Below are positions 1 through 8,105 of a DNA stretch of 30,762 nucleotides, one piece after another. The DNA comes from Bacillota bacterium (lineage in GTDB: Bacteria; Bacillota; Clostridia; Christensenellales; Aristaeellaceae), in the NCBI GenBank assembly GCA_023415145.1, contig JAEZLW010000008.1, positions 1 to 30,762 of the forward strand, in the 5' to 3' direction. Under the pieces are notes generated by a model, which was not told the origin of the DNA, ran no database searches, and worked only from the letters and a program-made list of their open reading frames with translations. A program made the translations under genes and the position numbers. Every line of letters begins with the position of its first letter. The stretch's first letter is position 1.

Positions 1-486
1 GTGGTGAAGCAGCATGATAGGCTGTCTGCGCTCTGCCCCACCTCCGTCAACACGGTTCGCATCGCAACACTTCTCGGGGATAAAAAGCAGGGCTTTGTCT
101 ATGCCTTTTTACGAATCGGCAACGGCCGGGTCATGGACAATGTGGACTGCGGAGGCATGGCCGCCCGGGTCGACCTTGATTCCGGAAAGCTGCTTACCGT
201 CGGCGCGGACAAACAGGGCAACACATACAAAACACACCCCAAGACGGGTACGCCCATCGTAGGTTTTGAAGTACCCTTCTGGGAGGAAGCCAAGCAAATG
301 TGCATCGACGCGGCGCAGAAAGTGCCGCAGATGCGCTTTGTAGCCTGGGATGTGGCGATCACAAACGACGGCCCCAGGTTCATTGAGGGCAATTCCTTCC
401 CAAGCCACGCCGTTCCCCAGTTCGCGGCCCACTATCCAGACGGCATCGGCATACTGACGGAGTTTCGGAAGTTTATTGACATATAA
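1..486 (+). CDS. Sugar-transfer-associated ATP-grasp protein, 3' part
   Basis: This is the C-terminal ~160 residues of an ATP-grasp enzyme; the reading frame is open to the left edge, so the GTG at base 1 is probably internal. Segments typical of the 'sugar-transfer associated ATP-grasp' family are visible: SVNTVRIAT near residue 15, VDNVDCGGMAARVD near 48, HPKTGTPI near 79, and WDVAITNDGPRFIEGN near 116-131, the last carrying the acidic and Asn residues that bind Mg-ATP at the end of an ATP-grasp fold. Family members join a carboxylate to an amine or hydroxyl and often lie in cell-surface polysaccharide loci; the substrate here is unknown. The next gene follows after 24 bases, suggesting one transcript. 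Confidence 0.8.
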   Translation: MVKQHDRLSALCPTSVNTVRIATLLGDKKQGFVYAFLRIGNGRVMDNVDCGGMAARVDLDSGKLLTVGADKQGNTYKTHPKTGTPIVGFEVPFWEEAKQMCIDAAQKVPQMRFVAWDVAITNDGPRFIEGNSFPSHAVPQFAAHYPDGIGILTEFRKFIDI

Positions 487-510
487 ACAAACAGCTTTGC
501 GGAGCACAGA

Positions 511-1296
511 ATGAATACCGAAGAGACCCTGCATGGCGGAAACGTATCGTTTGTGAAACGGGCCGGAAATACAGTGAAAAGGTCACTATCCGAAAATGCC
601 GGCAGAATTCATATGCTCCTTCGCCACCTGGAGCAAAAAGGGTATACCTATTCCCCAAGATTTATAGGTATAGATTCCGGCGGATGCGAGGTGCTGAGCT
701 TCATTGAAGGGGAAGCCGGAAACGACCCGATGAAGGAATACATGTGGAGCGATGAGAGCCTTGCCAGGATTGCGATCATGCTCCGGTTTTACCATGACGC
801 GGTAAGCGATTTCCCTTTTGACGCTTCCTGGAAGCCGCTTATCGGAACATTGCCTCCTTATGAACTAATCTGCCATAACGATTTTGCCAGATACAACATC
901 ATATTCAATGGAAAAGAAAAGCTTCCCGCGGGGATCATTGATTTTGATGTTGCGGCCCCCGGTTCCAGGCTGTGGGATATCGCCTATACCCTGTACACCT
1001 GTGTGCCGCTCAGCAGATTTTATGAGGTGGTACCAGGCGGAAAAATTGATTATACGAATGCGGAAGCTGGTAAAAGGAAAAGTCGCATCGCACTGTTCTT
1101 TACAAAGTACGGCATACCCCATCCGGATAATTTGTTTGATATCGTCCTGGCCCGATTGTCAGGCTTATGCCAATTGATTGAAAAAAAAGCCAATGAAGGA
1201 AACCCTGCTTTTCAAAAAATGAGGCAGGACAAGCATATAGAGCATTATCAGGAAGACAGAAAATTCATCAAAGCACATTGGATGGAATGGGTGTAG
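511..1296 (+). CDS. APH-type phosphotransferase family protein
   Basis: This 261-residue protein belongs to the aminoglycoside/choline kinase-like fold. The catalytic loop HNDFARYN (residues 122-129) gives the Brenner motif HxDxxxxN, and IIDFD (142-146) supplies the metal-binding Asp. The N-lobe is short and lacks a clear glycine loop, as in many small clostridial members. A CGGAG ribosome site precedes the ATG. Its place behind an ATP-grasp gene suggests modification of a small molecule or cell-envelope precursor (choline, sugar or amino alcohol); resistance cannot be inferred from the fold. Substrate unknown. Confidence 0.8.
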   Translation: MNTEETLHGGNVSFVKRAGNTVKRSLSENAGRIHMLLRHLEQKGYTYSPRFIGIDSGGCEVLSFIEGEAGNDPMKEYMWSDESLARIAIMLRFYHDAVSDFPFDASWKPLIGTLPPYELICHNDFARYNIIFNGKEKLPAGIIDFDVAAPGSRLWDIAYTLYTCVPLSRFYEVVPGGKIDYTNAEAGKRKSRIALFFTKYGIPHPDNLFDIVLARLSGLCQLIEKKANEGNPAFQKMRQDKHIEHYQEDRKFIKAHWMEWV

Positions 1297-1341
1297 CGTA
1301 AGCAGCATTGATCTTAAAAGGTATCCCGATGTATATACAAT

Positions 1342-1377
1342 AAACCGCGATCAGGTTTAGCCCAATCGCGGTTTTTT
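1342..1377 (+). terminator. Rho-independent terminator
   Basis: Perfect 10-bp stem (AAACCGCGAT at 1342-1351 with ATCGCGGTTT at 1365-1374), 13-base loop, followed by a T run. It lies between two convergent genes and ends the phosphotransferase transcript; the opposite strand has a poorer T tract but may also use it. Confidence 0.9.
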
Positions 1378-1389
1378 TGTGGCTGAAAA

Positions 1390-2220
1390 TCAATCTCCAT
1401 GATGATGGTGCTGATGCTCCCCGCATCCCTGCTGTCCGCAGTCTTCCCCGTGATGTTGGCCATGGTGTTCACAGGCAGCCTCAGAATCAAAAACCAGTTC
1501 ACCCTTTAAATACGCCTCTACCGCCTTGTCAGCGTTCCCCGAAACGCCGCCATACAGCTTGATTCCCGCTTCAGCCAATGCACGCTTTGCACCACCGCCG
1601 ATACCCCCGCAAATCAGAGCATCCACCTTTATCTTTTTCAAAATGTCCGCCAGTGCGCCATGACCGCTGCCGTTCGTATTGATGGTAGTGGCAAGCTTCA
1701 CCTCGTTGTCCTCAACATCGTAAACCTTAAACCGTTCCGTATGCCCAAAGTGCTGGAAAACATTCCCGCTATCGTATGTGACCGCAATCCTCATGGTACC
1801 GCTCCTTTCACCTGTCTCTTGAACCAATTCGTTCAGTTCGATATGACTCTTTGAAAAAACCGCCACCTCCCCGCCATGGCATCTGCCTTTGTGGCAGTGG
1901 CCGCACCTGCAGCCGGGAATTCCTTCCTCACTGAGAATGTAGGTTCCCCCGCCGATGGACAGCTCCATTCCCATCACGAGGCATTGCGCAAGCTTCACCC
2001 TGGCGCTGTTGTAGATTGCCTGGGCGGTCGTCCTGGCCACCCTCATATGGCTGGCGCACTCCTCCTGGTTGAAACCCTCCAGGTCGATCAGGCGCACCGC
2101 TTCAAACTCGTCTACGGTCATCTCGATGACTTTTCGGCCGGATTCAACATCCTCCACCGGGCCAAAATGCCTATACCCTGGCATGCAGCAAACGCGCCTT
2201 CCCTTTCTGGGTCTTGGCAT
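1390..2220 (-). CDS. DUF134 DNA-binding domain fused to NifX/NifB-type iron-molybdenum cofactor domain
   Basis: 276 residues. Residues 1-100 are a DUF134 domain (MPRPRKGRRV start, then a sigma-factor-like helix-turn-helix around EFEAVRLIDLEG and NQEECASHMRVARTTAQ). Residues 104-114 form a Cys-rich knot (CRCGHCHKGRC). Residues 143-245 are a dinitrogenase iron-molybdenum cofactor (NifX-type) domain with VFQHFGHTERF and ICGGIGGGAKRALAEAGI. The tail (250-276) has three Cys and many His, so metal binding is likely. The start was set at the ATG behind GGGAGGAG; an upstream in-frame ATG at 2259 lies almost at the predicted transcription start. The family is usually two separate clostridial genes; here they form one frame that retains an internal ribosome site. 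Likely a metal- or cluster-responsive regulator (inference). Confidence 0.88.
   Translation of the reverse strand: MPRPRKGRRVCCMPGYRHFGPVEDVESGRKVIEMTVDEFEAVRLIDLEGFNQEECASHMRVARTTAQAIYNSARVKLAQCLVMGMELSIGGGTYILSEEGIPGCRCGHCHKGRCHGGEVAVFSKSHIELNELVQETGERSGTMRIAVTYDSGNVFQHFGHTERFKVYDVEDNEVKLATTINTNGSGHGALADILKKIKVDALICGGIGGGAKRALAEAGIKLYGGVSGNADKAVEAYLKGELVFDSEAACEHHGQHHGEDCGQQGCGEHQHHHHGD
1792..1808 (-). promoter_or_regulatory. Internal ribosome site and ATG at the start of the NifX domain
   Basis: On the minus strand AAAGGAG (1802-1808) sits 7 bases before an in-frame ATG (1792-1794, residue 143). The peptide from this ATG begins MRIAVTYDSGNVFQ, which looks like the usual N-terminus of stand-alone NifX-type proteins. 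A separate 134-residue NifX product could therefore be made from the same gene. Confidence 0.6.
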
Positions 2221-2241
2221 GGCTTCACCGCTCCTCCCGGC

Positions 2242-2302
2242 ATTATTGGCATATGCCATTAACGCTTCTGATTATACCTCGTTTCCGGCATATGTCAATA
2301 AT
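2242..2302 (-). promoter_or_regulatory. Consensus sigma-A promoter flanked by matching inverted operator arms
   Basis: Minus-strand -35 TTGACA (2293-2298) and -10 TATAAT (2271-2276), 16 bases apart, both perfect. The 16-base arm 2287-2302 overlaps the -35, and 2242-2257 lies just past the expected transcription start near 2264. The arms are inverted copies with one mismatch, each centred on GGCATATGCC/GGCATATGTC. This suggests a two-site operator, probably bound by the DUF134 product itself. Confidence 0.75.
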
Positions 2303-2310
2303 CTTTTCAT

Positions 2311-2345
2311 AAAAGAAAGGCAGCATGCAAATCGCACCCGCCTTT
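2311..2345 (-). terminator. Probable terminator of the cdaA-rsmF operon
   Basis: Minus strand: AAAGGC (from 2345) pairs with GCCTTT (to 2316), with further pairing inside (TGC/GCA), followed by CTTTT. It sits between the rsmF-type stop and the promoter of the next gene. The stem is short, so the call is moderate. Confidence 0.45.
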
Positions 2346-2381
2346 GCTGATCTTCCGAATCTTTGGCTCAAACTTATTCCT

Positions 2382-3737
2382 TCATCCCCGAAGGCCTTTG
2401 GGATAGTGGTTTTTCAGCATGTCATCCGACACTTTCCCCCAGCCCAATGCCAGTCCGGCAAATGCTGGTAGCATCCAGCCTTTCAGATCAGATGGAGCGG
2501 AAAGCACTTCACCACGAAAGTAAGCTTCCGCCTCCTTCCTGTTCACAGAAAACACAGGGCAGGTATACGGCCTGGTCATCGCCATCGCCCATGCATGGTC
2601 AGGAACAAAATGCTTTCCCCGGGCCACTCCCAGGTGAAGCCCGGCCCGAAGCACCTTAAGCCCTGAAATGTCAGGCAGCGGCGGCGAGCTCACCAGTCTC
2701 CCGGCAAACAAGCCGGCTGGTTCCTTCAAGAGGTGCCCAAATGTTTCCTGGCAAAAAGCATAATAAGCGGCCATACTCCCCTTGTCAGGCCTCGGCAGAG
2801 CGTTTTTGGATACGGTATTTTCGTCATTCCCGTCTCCCCGTTTTATCATCAATGCCACAAAATGCCCTTCCCCTTTCACCCTGTGGGGAAACAGGTGCAA
2901 CATTCCGTTCTCCGTTTTCATGTCAGATGACAATGCAAAGGGCACAAGGCTGAACTCCGGATGCTCCTTCAAGAAAACCTCTACGACACCCTCGTTTTCG
3001 ATGGCATTGAAGGTACAGGTGGAATAGCACAACACACCGCCGGCCCGAACCATTCCCGCACCGCTATGAAGAATCTCCGTCTGACGCCTCGCGCAACCCA
3101 AAGGCGTTTGCTCTGTCCACTCCAAACGTGTCTCCGGGTGGCGGCGGAACATGCCTTCTCCGGAGCAAGGGGCGTCCACCAATATGCGGTCAAAGCAGCC
3201 GGGCCATTTTCCAAGCAGTTTTTCCGGCATTTCACTCGTTACAAGTGCATTGATTACACCCATCCGCTCCAGATTGCCGGACAGCACCTGGGCGCGGGAT
3301 GTTACCGGTTCGTTGCTGACGAGCAGCCCTTCCCCCCGCATACGTGCGGCAATCTGCGTACTTTTGCCGCCGGGAGCGGCGCAAAGGTCCAGTACCCATT
3401 CGCCGGGCTGTGGGTTCAGCGCCGCCACCGCCGCCATGGCGCTGGGCTCCTGCAGATAATAGGCCCCCGCCTCATGCAGCGGGTGTATGCCCGCCGGAGA
3501 ATCCAGCGCGATATACAGCCCATCCTCTTCCCAAGGAACCTCGCTTAGCAGCCCTTGTATGAAAGGAGTGAGGCCGCCTTCGGGTCTCTTTTTCGGATTT
3601 CTCCTCAGTCCCCTTTGCCATGGGCTGTCATAGGACTGTAAAAAGTCCTGCATCTCCTCTTTCAATAAAGGCGCAAGACTTTCCGTAAACCCCTTGGGAA
3701 GGGGAGGTGTATTTGCTATTGATGGCCTTGCTTTCAT
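2382..3737 (-). CDS. rsmF: RsmF/RsmB-type rRNA cytosine-C5 methyltransferase
   Basis: 451 residues from ATG 3737, which overlaps the upstream stop as ATGA and so looks translationally coupled. The NOL1/NOP2/Sun catalytic core is clear: SAM-binding WVLDLCAAPGGKST (about 114-127), DAPCSGEGMF with the release Cys near 191, and CYSTCTFNAIENE with the catalytic Cys near 241. A C-terminal region from about 310 (with LRAGLHLGVARGKHF) matches the PUA-like extension of RsmF/YebU proteins. It methylates a cytosine in 16S rRNA, or possibly tRNA; the exact target base cannot be read from the sequence. It is the last gene of the cdaA operon and a terminator-like hairpin follows. Confidence 0.88.
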   Translation of the reverse strand: MKARPSIANTPPLPKGFTESLAPLLKEEMQDFLQSYDSPWQRGLRRNPKKRPEGGLTPFIQGLLSEVPWEEDGLYIALDSPAGIHPLHEAGAYYLQEPSAMAAVAALNPQPGEWVLDLCAAPGGKSTQIAARMRGEGLLVSNEPVTSRAQVLSGNLERMGVINALVTSEMPEKLLGKWPGCFDRILVDAPCSGEGMFRRHPETRLEWTEQTPLGCARRQTEILHSGAGMVRAGGVLCYSTCTFNAIENEGVVEVFLKEHPEFSLVPFALSSDMKTENGMLHLFPHRVKGEGHFVALMIKRGDGNDENTVSKNALPRPDKGSMAAYYAFCQETFGHLLKEPAGLFAGRLVSSPPLPDISGLKVLRAGLHLGVARGKHFVPDHAWAMAMTRPYTCPVFSVNRKEAEAYFRGEVLSAPSDLKGWMLPAFAGLALGWGKVSDDMLKNHYPKGLRG

Positions 3738-4414
3738 TCGTCCATCCAATCCGGGCGCATATGCCTTACAATCGGCTTGCATAAGGGGCGCAAATTGTCA
3801 GGAAGCTTATCCAGTACAGATTGCTCCCCGGTGATCCAAAGGATGGGAATGCCTGTTTTCAAGGATACCTCTTCCAACACCTGCTGACCCCGCAGCAAAT
3901 TTTCCGCCGTTGTTTCACCCTGCAGATTGGCGTTGTTGATAAGCGCATCCGGCTTCATTCTCGACCTTGTGGCAATGCGCTCCATCAAATGCTGAATGTC
4001 ATCCGCCGTTCTCGATAGGGGGCGGCATACATTGACCACATACAAAACGCTTGTATTCTCCCTTTCCCTTAAAAAAGAGGGCGCGTAGCGGCCCAGGGCC
4101 ACAGCGCCTGTATCGTCACCGCCAACATCAAACACCACTTGTTCATGGGGTTGATCAAAAACGCTCTGTATTTCCGGCGGCAGCGCCGGGATATCCACGG
4201 TGGTGGTGGCAAAGGTCGGCATCATGACCCGGACGCCCTTTTCACGAAGCAGTGCGCGCTTTTCTCCGCTGCGAAAGTATGGGTTGACAATGTCCAAGTC
4301 AATAAGCGCTGTAGGACCGTATTGTGCTTTTTCCACTGCCAGGTTCAGGGCGATCTCCGTTTTTCCGCTGCCGTAATTGCCTACCAGCACGGTCAGCCGA
4401 GGTTTTATCTGCAT
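3734..4414 (-). CDS. P-loop ATP-binding protein of the CobQ/MinD/ParA class
   Basis: 226 residues. The Walker A loop GNYGSGKT (12-19) is followed by ALIDLDIVNPYFRSGE (about 37-52) and VVFDVGGDDTGAVALGRY (about 93-110), the Walker B region of the SIMIBI nucleotide-binding class. No membrane segment or DNA-binding domain is visible. It starts 5 bases after the preceding stop and its own stop overlaps the next start. Similar proteins occur in Clostridia without a fixed function. Placement between a c-di-AMP module and an rRNA methylase gives no specific role; function unknown. Confidence 0.75.
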   Translation of the reverse strand: MQIKPRLTVLVGNYGSGKTEIALNLAVEKAQYGPTALIDLDIVNPYFRSGEKRALLREKGVRVMMPTFATTTVDIPALPPEIQSVFDQPHEQVVFDVGGDDTGAVALGRYAPSFLRERENTSVLYVVNVCRPLSRTADDIQHLMERIATRSRMKPDALINNANLQGETTAENLLRGQQVLEEVSLKTGIPILWITGEQSVLDKLPDNLRPLCKPIVRHMRPDWMDE

Positions 4415-4419
4415 TTGGT

Positions 4420-5550
4420 TCAGTCATCCTCCCGAAAGTCAGGGCTCCTTTTTGTATTTGCACCAGGCCGGTTTGGATACACTGGTGCGCGAAATGCCCT
4501 TCTTTTGTCGATTGGCGGGGGCAGACCGTCAATGATTTTGTTTGCATCCTCATCATCCACGGTCAGCACCTTGCCGGCCCGCTGCGCTATCCTGTTCAGG
4601 CTGCTTTTCACACGCGACATGGGTGTGTTCTCCACCCGTGTTTTACGGGCGCGCTCATTTCGCTGCTCCCGCTCAGCAGGCGGCGCGGGGGCACGGTACG
4701 GCGAAAAGCTTTCCAGGCCTGAAAAGCTCCATGCGGGACCAACCGGTTCCTTACGCTGTTCCTCTGTACGATCCTGTTCTTGCATCGTTTGCGTATCCTG
4801 ATTTGTCACTTCTTTATACCAGCCATACTGGCGGCTCAAGGCCTGATAATCAATTCCCGGGTGAAGCGGCTGATCAAAGGAACCTTGGGACGGCTCCGGC
4901 GTCCAGCTTTCAACCTCCTGCGCGCTTTCCGTCTCCTTTGTATACTCCTGTGCAGTATCCGCCCAGTCCATTTCCGGCTCTTCCTGATACACGGGTTCAG
5001 CCAATGTATCCGGTTCTGGCCGTGCAAACCTGCGCACGTACTGCTCCTGATAATCTGTCTTCCGTGGTCTTGCCAAAATGGTATCGGCCGTTACCGCAGG
5101 CGTTGCTGACCACGCCGCTTCCGGCTGATTGGTGGTAGGCTGCTCCCAGATTTGTTCTTCCCAGGCTGTATCTCCTTCATAAGCATCATTGTCATAAGCG
5201 GCGCCCTCAGACACATACTCCTGCACCTGTGCAGGCTCGGGCAAAGGCTCAGGATGCGCCTTTGTCTTTATTTTTTGGTTCTCGCGGACCTTGCCGCCAC
5301 CGAATAAGCGTTTCATTCGCCGTATGCTGGAAGCCCACACATAATAGGGGCGCCAGCGAAGAAGCCATATCAGATAATCCAGCACAACGCCGCACAGGCA
5401 CAGAAAGATCACCAGCACAAACCAGTTGTCGGCAACCCACTTCAGCCACTGATGGGCTTCATTGCTGAAAAGAATGTCCCAAATCCCTTCCACCAGTGTG
5501 CGGATCCAGCCCAGTAATGCATTCAGCAGCGTCTGGGTAAATCCCCTCAT
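4420..5550 (-). CDS. Unknown membrane-anchored protein with long acidic, Gln/Pro-rich cytoplasmic region
   Basis: 376 residues, not recognised as a known family. An amphipathic helix (5-27) is followed by one strong transmembrane segment (about 43-64) and the basic run RWRPYYVWASSIRRMKRLF, which by the positive-inside rule puts the rest in the cytoplasm. Residues about 95-300 are low complexity, rich in Glu, Gln, Pro, Thr and Trp, and probably disordered. A basic C-terminal patch (about 310-376) includes SLNRIAQRAGKVL and GLPPPIDKRRAF and looks more conserved. GGAGGGGACC precedes the ATG. Its place after cdaR suggests a role at the membrane with c-di-AMP or cell-wall control; that is inference only. 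Confidence 0.7.
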   Translation of the reverse strand: MRGFTQTLLNALLGWIRTLVEGIWDILFSNEAHQWLKWVADNWFVLVIFLCLCGVVLDYLIWLLRWRPYYVWASSIRRMKRLFGGGKVRENQKIKTKAHPEPLPEPAQVQEYVSEGAAYDNDAYEGDTAWEEQIWEQPTTNQPEAAWSATPAVTADTILARPRKTDYQEQYVRRFARPEPDTLAEPVYQEEPEMDWADTAQEYTKETESAQEVESWTPEPSQGSFDQPLHPGIDYQALSRQYGWYKEVTNQDTQTMQEQDRTEEQRKEPVGPAWSFSGLESFSPYRAPAPPAEREQRNERARKTRVENTPMSRVKSSLNRIAQRAGKVLTVDDEDANKIIDGLPPPIDKRRAFRAPVYPNRPGANTKRSPDFREDD

Positions 5551-5599
5551 GGTCCCCTCCTTTCCCTGCCCAAGCGGCGGACAAAAGCAATAATGCGTC

Positions 5600-6952
5600 T
5601 TATTTTGCGGTCAATGTGACCTGTATGATGGCTGGATCAGTTGCATAGTTGTATTTGATCTGCTCGCTGTCAGCAATGTGGCACAGCAGCGGCACGTTGT
5701 GAACGCCTTCCTTGAGCCCTGTCAGATCGGCGGTAAGGGTGATGCCGGATGACCTAAGCTTGTCCAGCCAAAGCTGCGGCCCGCTGATGGTCACGCTGGC
5801 ACGGGACTTGTCCAGAGAAAGGGCAAGGCCCTCGTTAAGTCCCAAGGCATTGATACGCAAATTGTCAAAGGACCGGTTGGTTTGCACCGGCTCTATTTCC
5901 ACCGTTACGGTTGCGCTGGTGGAAGACAAGTTCTCAATCCCGTCAGGCTGGCGTACCTTGATCACTTCGGTAAAGCTTTCAGATTTGCCATTTAGGTTTA
6001 CCGGCGACTCCAGGAACAGCTTGTCAATCTGGTTCAGCGCTTCCGACCTGCCTGCCGCCACAATCTGGGAGGGAGTGACTGCTACGTTTTTTACCCGATA
6101 ACCGGTATTGGGCGTGCCTGTGGTTAGTGCAGCCTGGTTAAGGTCAATGACCTTTGTCTCATACAGTGTTTGCTTCACCATCACGTTTTTCAGCAGCACC
6201 GATTCGCTGGTTACCTCGATCAGACTGGAACTGATTTCAGCCCCTGTAACATCCACCAATATAAAGGGGATGCTGGAGGGAACAGGTCCTTCTCGGGCCG
6301 GCAGCATGCTTTGATCATAGGTAGCCACAGCCCTGCTGACCCGATTAACCAGGGATGCAGGTCCGCTGATGGCAACGGTGGCTGGCTCCACGGTCGGCGA
6401 GGTACTGTAAAAGCCAGACGGAAGCTCGCCTTCCCGCACCGGGGTCACCGGGATACGGTAGAGGGTGGCATATTCCTCCACCTCCACCTTTAGCGTATCG
6501 GGAACAACCTCCACCACGGAACCATAAGCGCTGGTGGATGATGCCAGTATTTTTACTTCCTGTACGCCGGGTGCGGTTATGCGTGACAGGTCGATGCGAA
6601 CATTGTAGTTGCCCGCCGTTACGTTGTTGTATTCCTTTTGGGGCACATCAACTTTCAGCCGCACAATGGGCGGATTGGTGCCAAGATCGCTTGTTACGAT
6701 CAACCGATTGTTCCTTTTCAGCAGGTCAGCGCCGGAAATACTCACAGGCACATCAACAAAGGTTTTTTCCCTGGTCAGGGTGGGGTCCTGGGTAATCAGG
6801 CCAACCCACAGCGCCACTGCCAGAAAAAGAGCCAGCACCTTCCAGCCCAGATTGTGCCTAAGCATGTGCCACAGGCGTATAATGACCGCCCGGCTTGTCT
6901 TTTCTACACGCCGGGGGGCGCCTTCATGCCGTCTTTCCAGTTCGTTGCTCAC
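5600..6952 (-). CDS. cdaR: CdaR, YbbR-domain regulator of diadenylate cyclase
   Basis: 450 residues. A basic cytoplasmic N-terminus leads to one transmembrane helix (about 34-53, NLGWKVLALFLAVALWVGL, the YbbR-type anchor). The rest is extracellular, made of several beta-rich YbbR repeats with recurring segments such as VSISGAD, VAISGPASLVNRV, VAAGRSEALNQI and VTISGPQLWLDKL. CdaR binds CdaA at the membrane and modulates c-di-AMP synthesis. The start is GTG, overlapping the cdaA stop (GTGA), with AGGAGG 7 bases upstream, so the pair is coupled. In Bacilli and many Clostridia glmM comes next; here it is replaced by an unknown membrane-protein gene. Confidence 0.93.
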   Translation of the reverse strand: MSNELERRHEGAPRRVEKTSRAVIIRLWHMLRHNLGWKVLALFLAVALWVGLITQDPTLTREKTFVDVPVSISGADLLKRNNRLIVTSDLGTNPPIVRLKVDVPQKEYNNVTAGNYNVRIDLSRITAPGVQEVKILASSTSAYGSVVEVVPDTLKVEVEEYATLYRIPVTPVREGELPSGFYSTSPTVEPATVAISGPASLVNRVSRAVATYDQSMLPAREGPVPSSIPFILVDVTGAEISSSLIEVTSESVLLKNVMVKQTLYETKVIDLNQAALTTGTPNTGYRVKNVAVTPSQIVAAGRSEALNQIDKLFLESPVNLNGKSESFTEVIKVRQPDGIENLSSTSATVTVEIEPVQTNRSFDNLRINALGLNEGLALSLDKSRASVTISGPQLWLDKLRSSGITLTADLTGLKEGVHNVPLLCHIADSEQIKYNYATDPAIIQVTLTAK

Positions 6953-7815
6953 TTAACGCCCTCCTTCCGGTCCAGGCTTCGCCTGGTTTTATGCTTGATG
7001 CTAGCCCACAGCCTGGCATGGGGCTGCCGGTAAATGGTGCTCAATACCTGCTGCAGGCCAGCCGCGTCCAGATGCCGGGTAAGCTTTCCGCCTTTGGCCA
7101 TGGAAATAATGCCAGTTTCTTCGGATACGATCAGTGCGACGGCGTCGGTGGTTTCACTGACGCCGATGGCTGCCCGGTGGCGAGTACCCAGTTCCCGGCT
7201 GATGCCTTTGCCTTCGCTCAGCGTCAAAATGCAGGCCGCAGCCATGACACGGCTTCCCCGAATCACCACCGCCCCGTCATGCAGGGGGGTGTTGGGTTCA
7301 AATACATTCTCCAGCAGGGGACAGGAGATCATGGCATCGATCTGGGTGCCTGTCTCAATGATGTCCTTGATGCCGGTCTTTTGTTCGATCACAATCAGTG
7401 CGCCCACCCTGCGGCGGGACAGGTTGATCAGGCATTGGCTGATTTCAGACACGATGCGCCTGTTATCCCCTTCACTCTCGGAATAGGCACTGTCAAGAAT
7501 CGCTCCACGGCCTATCTGCTCCAGCGCCTTGCGCAATTCCGGCTGGAACAGGATCACCAATACCACCGCGCCGTTGTTAACGATATTCAACAGCACCCAG
7601 TTTAGCGCTGTCAGGCCCAGCAGGTCGGAAACCCAGCTAGCCAGAATCAGCATGCCCAAGCCCTTTAAAACGGCGCTGGCCCGTGTTTGGCGGGTCAGCA
7701 TCAGCAATTCATAGAGCAGGAATGCAACAATCAATATATCCAGTATATCGGTGATGCTGGGGCGGTTGAACACATTCCACAAAATGGTTTTCGCTTGTTC
7801 CCATAACGCAGCCAA
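6949..7815 (-). CDS. cdaA: CdaA diadenylate cyclase
   Basis: 288 residues. Three transmembrane helices lie in the first ~95 residues, then a DAC domain carries the two catalytic motifs: LHDGAVVIRG (DGA at 180-182) and TRHRAAIG (RHR at 212-214). The enzyme condenses two ATP into c-di-AMP, which controls potassium and osmolyte transport and cell-wall balance. The start is TTG at 7815; the only upstream purine tract is GGGGGA, so initiation is probably modest. It is first in a five-gene operon and has its own predicted promoter. Confidence 0.95.
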   Translation of the reverse strand: MAALWEQAKTILWNVFNRPSITDILDILIVAFLLYELLMLTRQTRASAVLKGLGMLILASWVSDLLGLTALNWVLLNIVNNGAVVLVILFQPELRKALEQIGRGAILDSAYSESEGDNRRIVSEISQCLINLSRRRVGALIVIEQKTGIKDIIETGTQIDAMISCPLLENVFEPNTPLHDGAVVIRGSRVMAAACILTLSEGKGISRELGTRHRAAIGVSETTDAVALIVSEETGIISMAKGGKLTRHLDAAGLQQVLSTIYRQPHARLWASIKHKTRRSLDRKEGVK

Positions 7816-7861
7816 GCTTGTGTTCCCCCACTTTCGTGCAAATATACCTCTGATAACTGTT

Positions 7862-7890
7862 ATTATACTACAGACGGGCGGTTATATGAA
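7862..7890 (-). promoter_or_regulatory. Predicted cdaA promoter
   Basis: Minus strand -10 TATAAT (7862-7867) and -35 TTCATA (7885-7890) with 17-base spacing. The expected start near 7855 leaves a leader of about 40 bases before the TTG codon. Confidence 0.6.
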
Positions 7891-8042
7891 TCCCTTCCCA
7901 AGAAAAACCGAACTTTTTCTGTGTAGGGACTACCCCCATATAACGTAGAATGCAGGTCTTTTCTTCATGGGATCGCAAACTATTCCCAAGGCCTGCCCCG
8001 AGGGGCGAAGATGTAAACCTTAGCGCATTTTCGGGAAAAAGC

Positions 8043-8071
8043 ATGACAAGGCATGAAAAGGATGGTACAAT
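8043..8071 (+). promoter_or_regulatory. Predicted radC promoter
   Basis: -35 ATGACA (8043-8048), 17-base spacer, -10 TACAAT (8066-8071), each 5/6 of consensus. Transcription would start near 8078, which supports the radC ATG at 8106. The stretch 7816-8042 otherwise holds only the cdaA promoter. Confidence 0.6.
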
Positions 8072-8105
8072 TAAACTGGATTGCCAAAGTTTTCAGGAGG
8101 ATTCC

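Noticed and set aside
2961..3548. 195-residue open frame on the plus strand
   Set aside because: It is the shadow of the rsmF-type methyltransferase, whose catalytic motifs are unambiguous on the other strand.
7950..8105. N-terminal extension of radC by 52 codons
   Set aside because: The extension is unlike the family, overlaps the predicted promoter at 8043-8071 and has no ribosome site, whereas CAGGAGG precedes the ATG at 8106.
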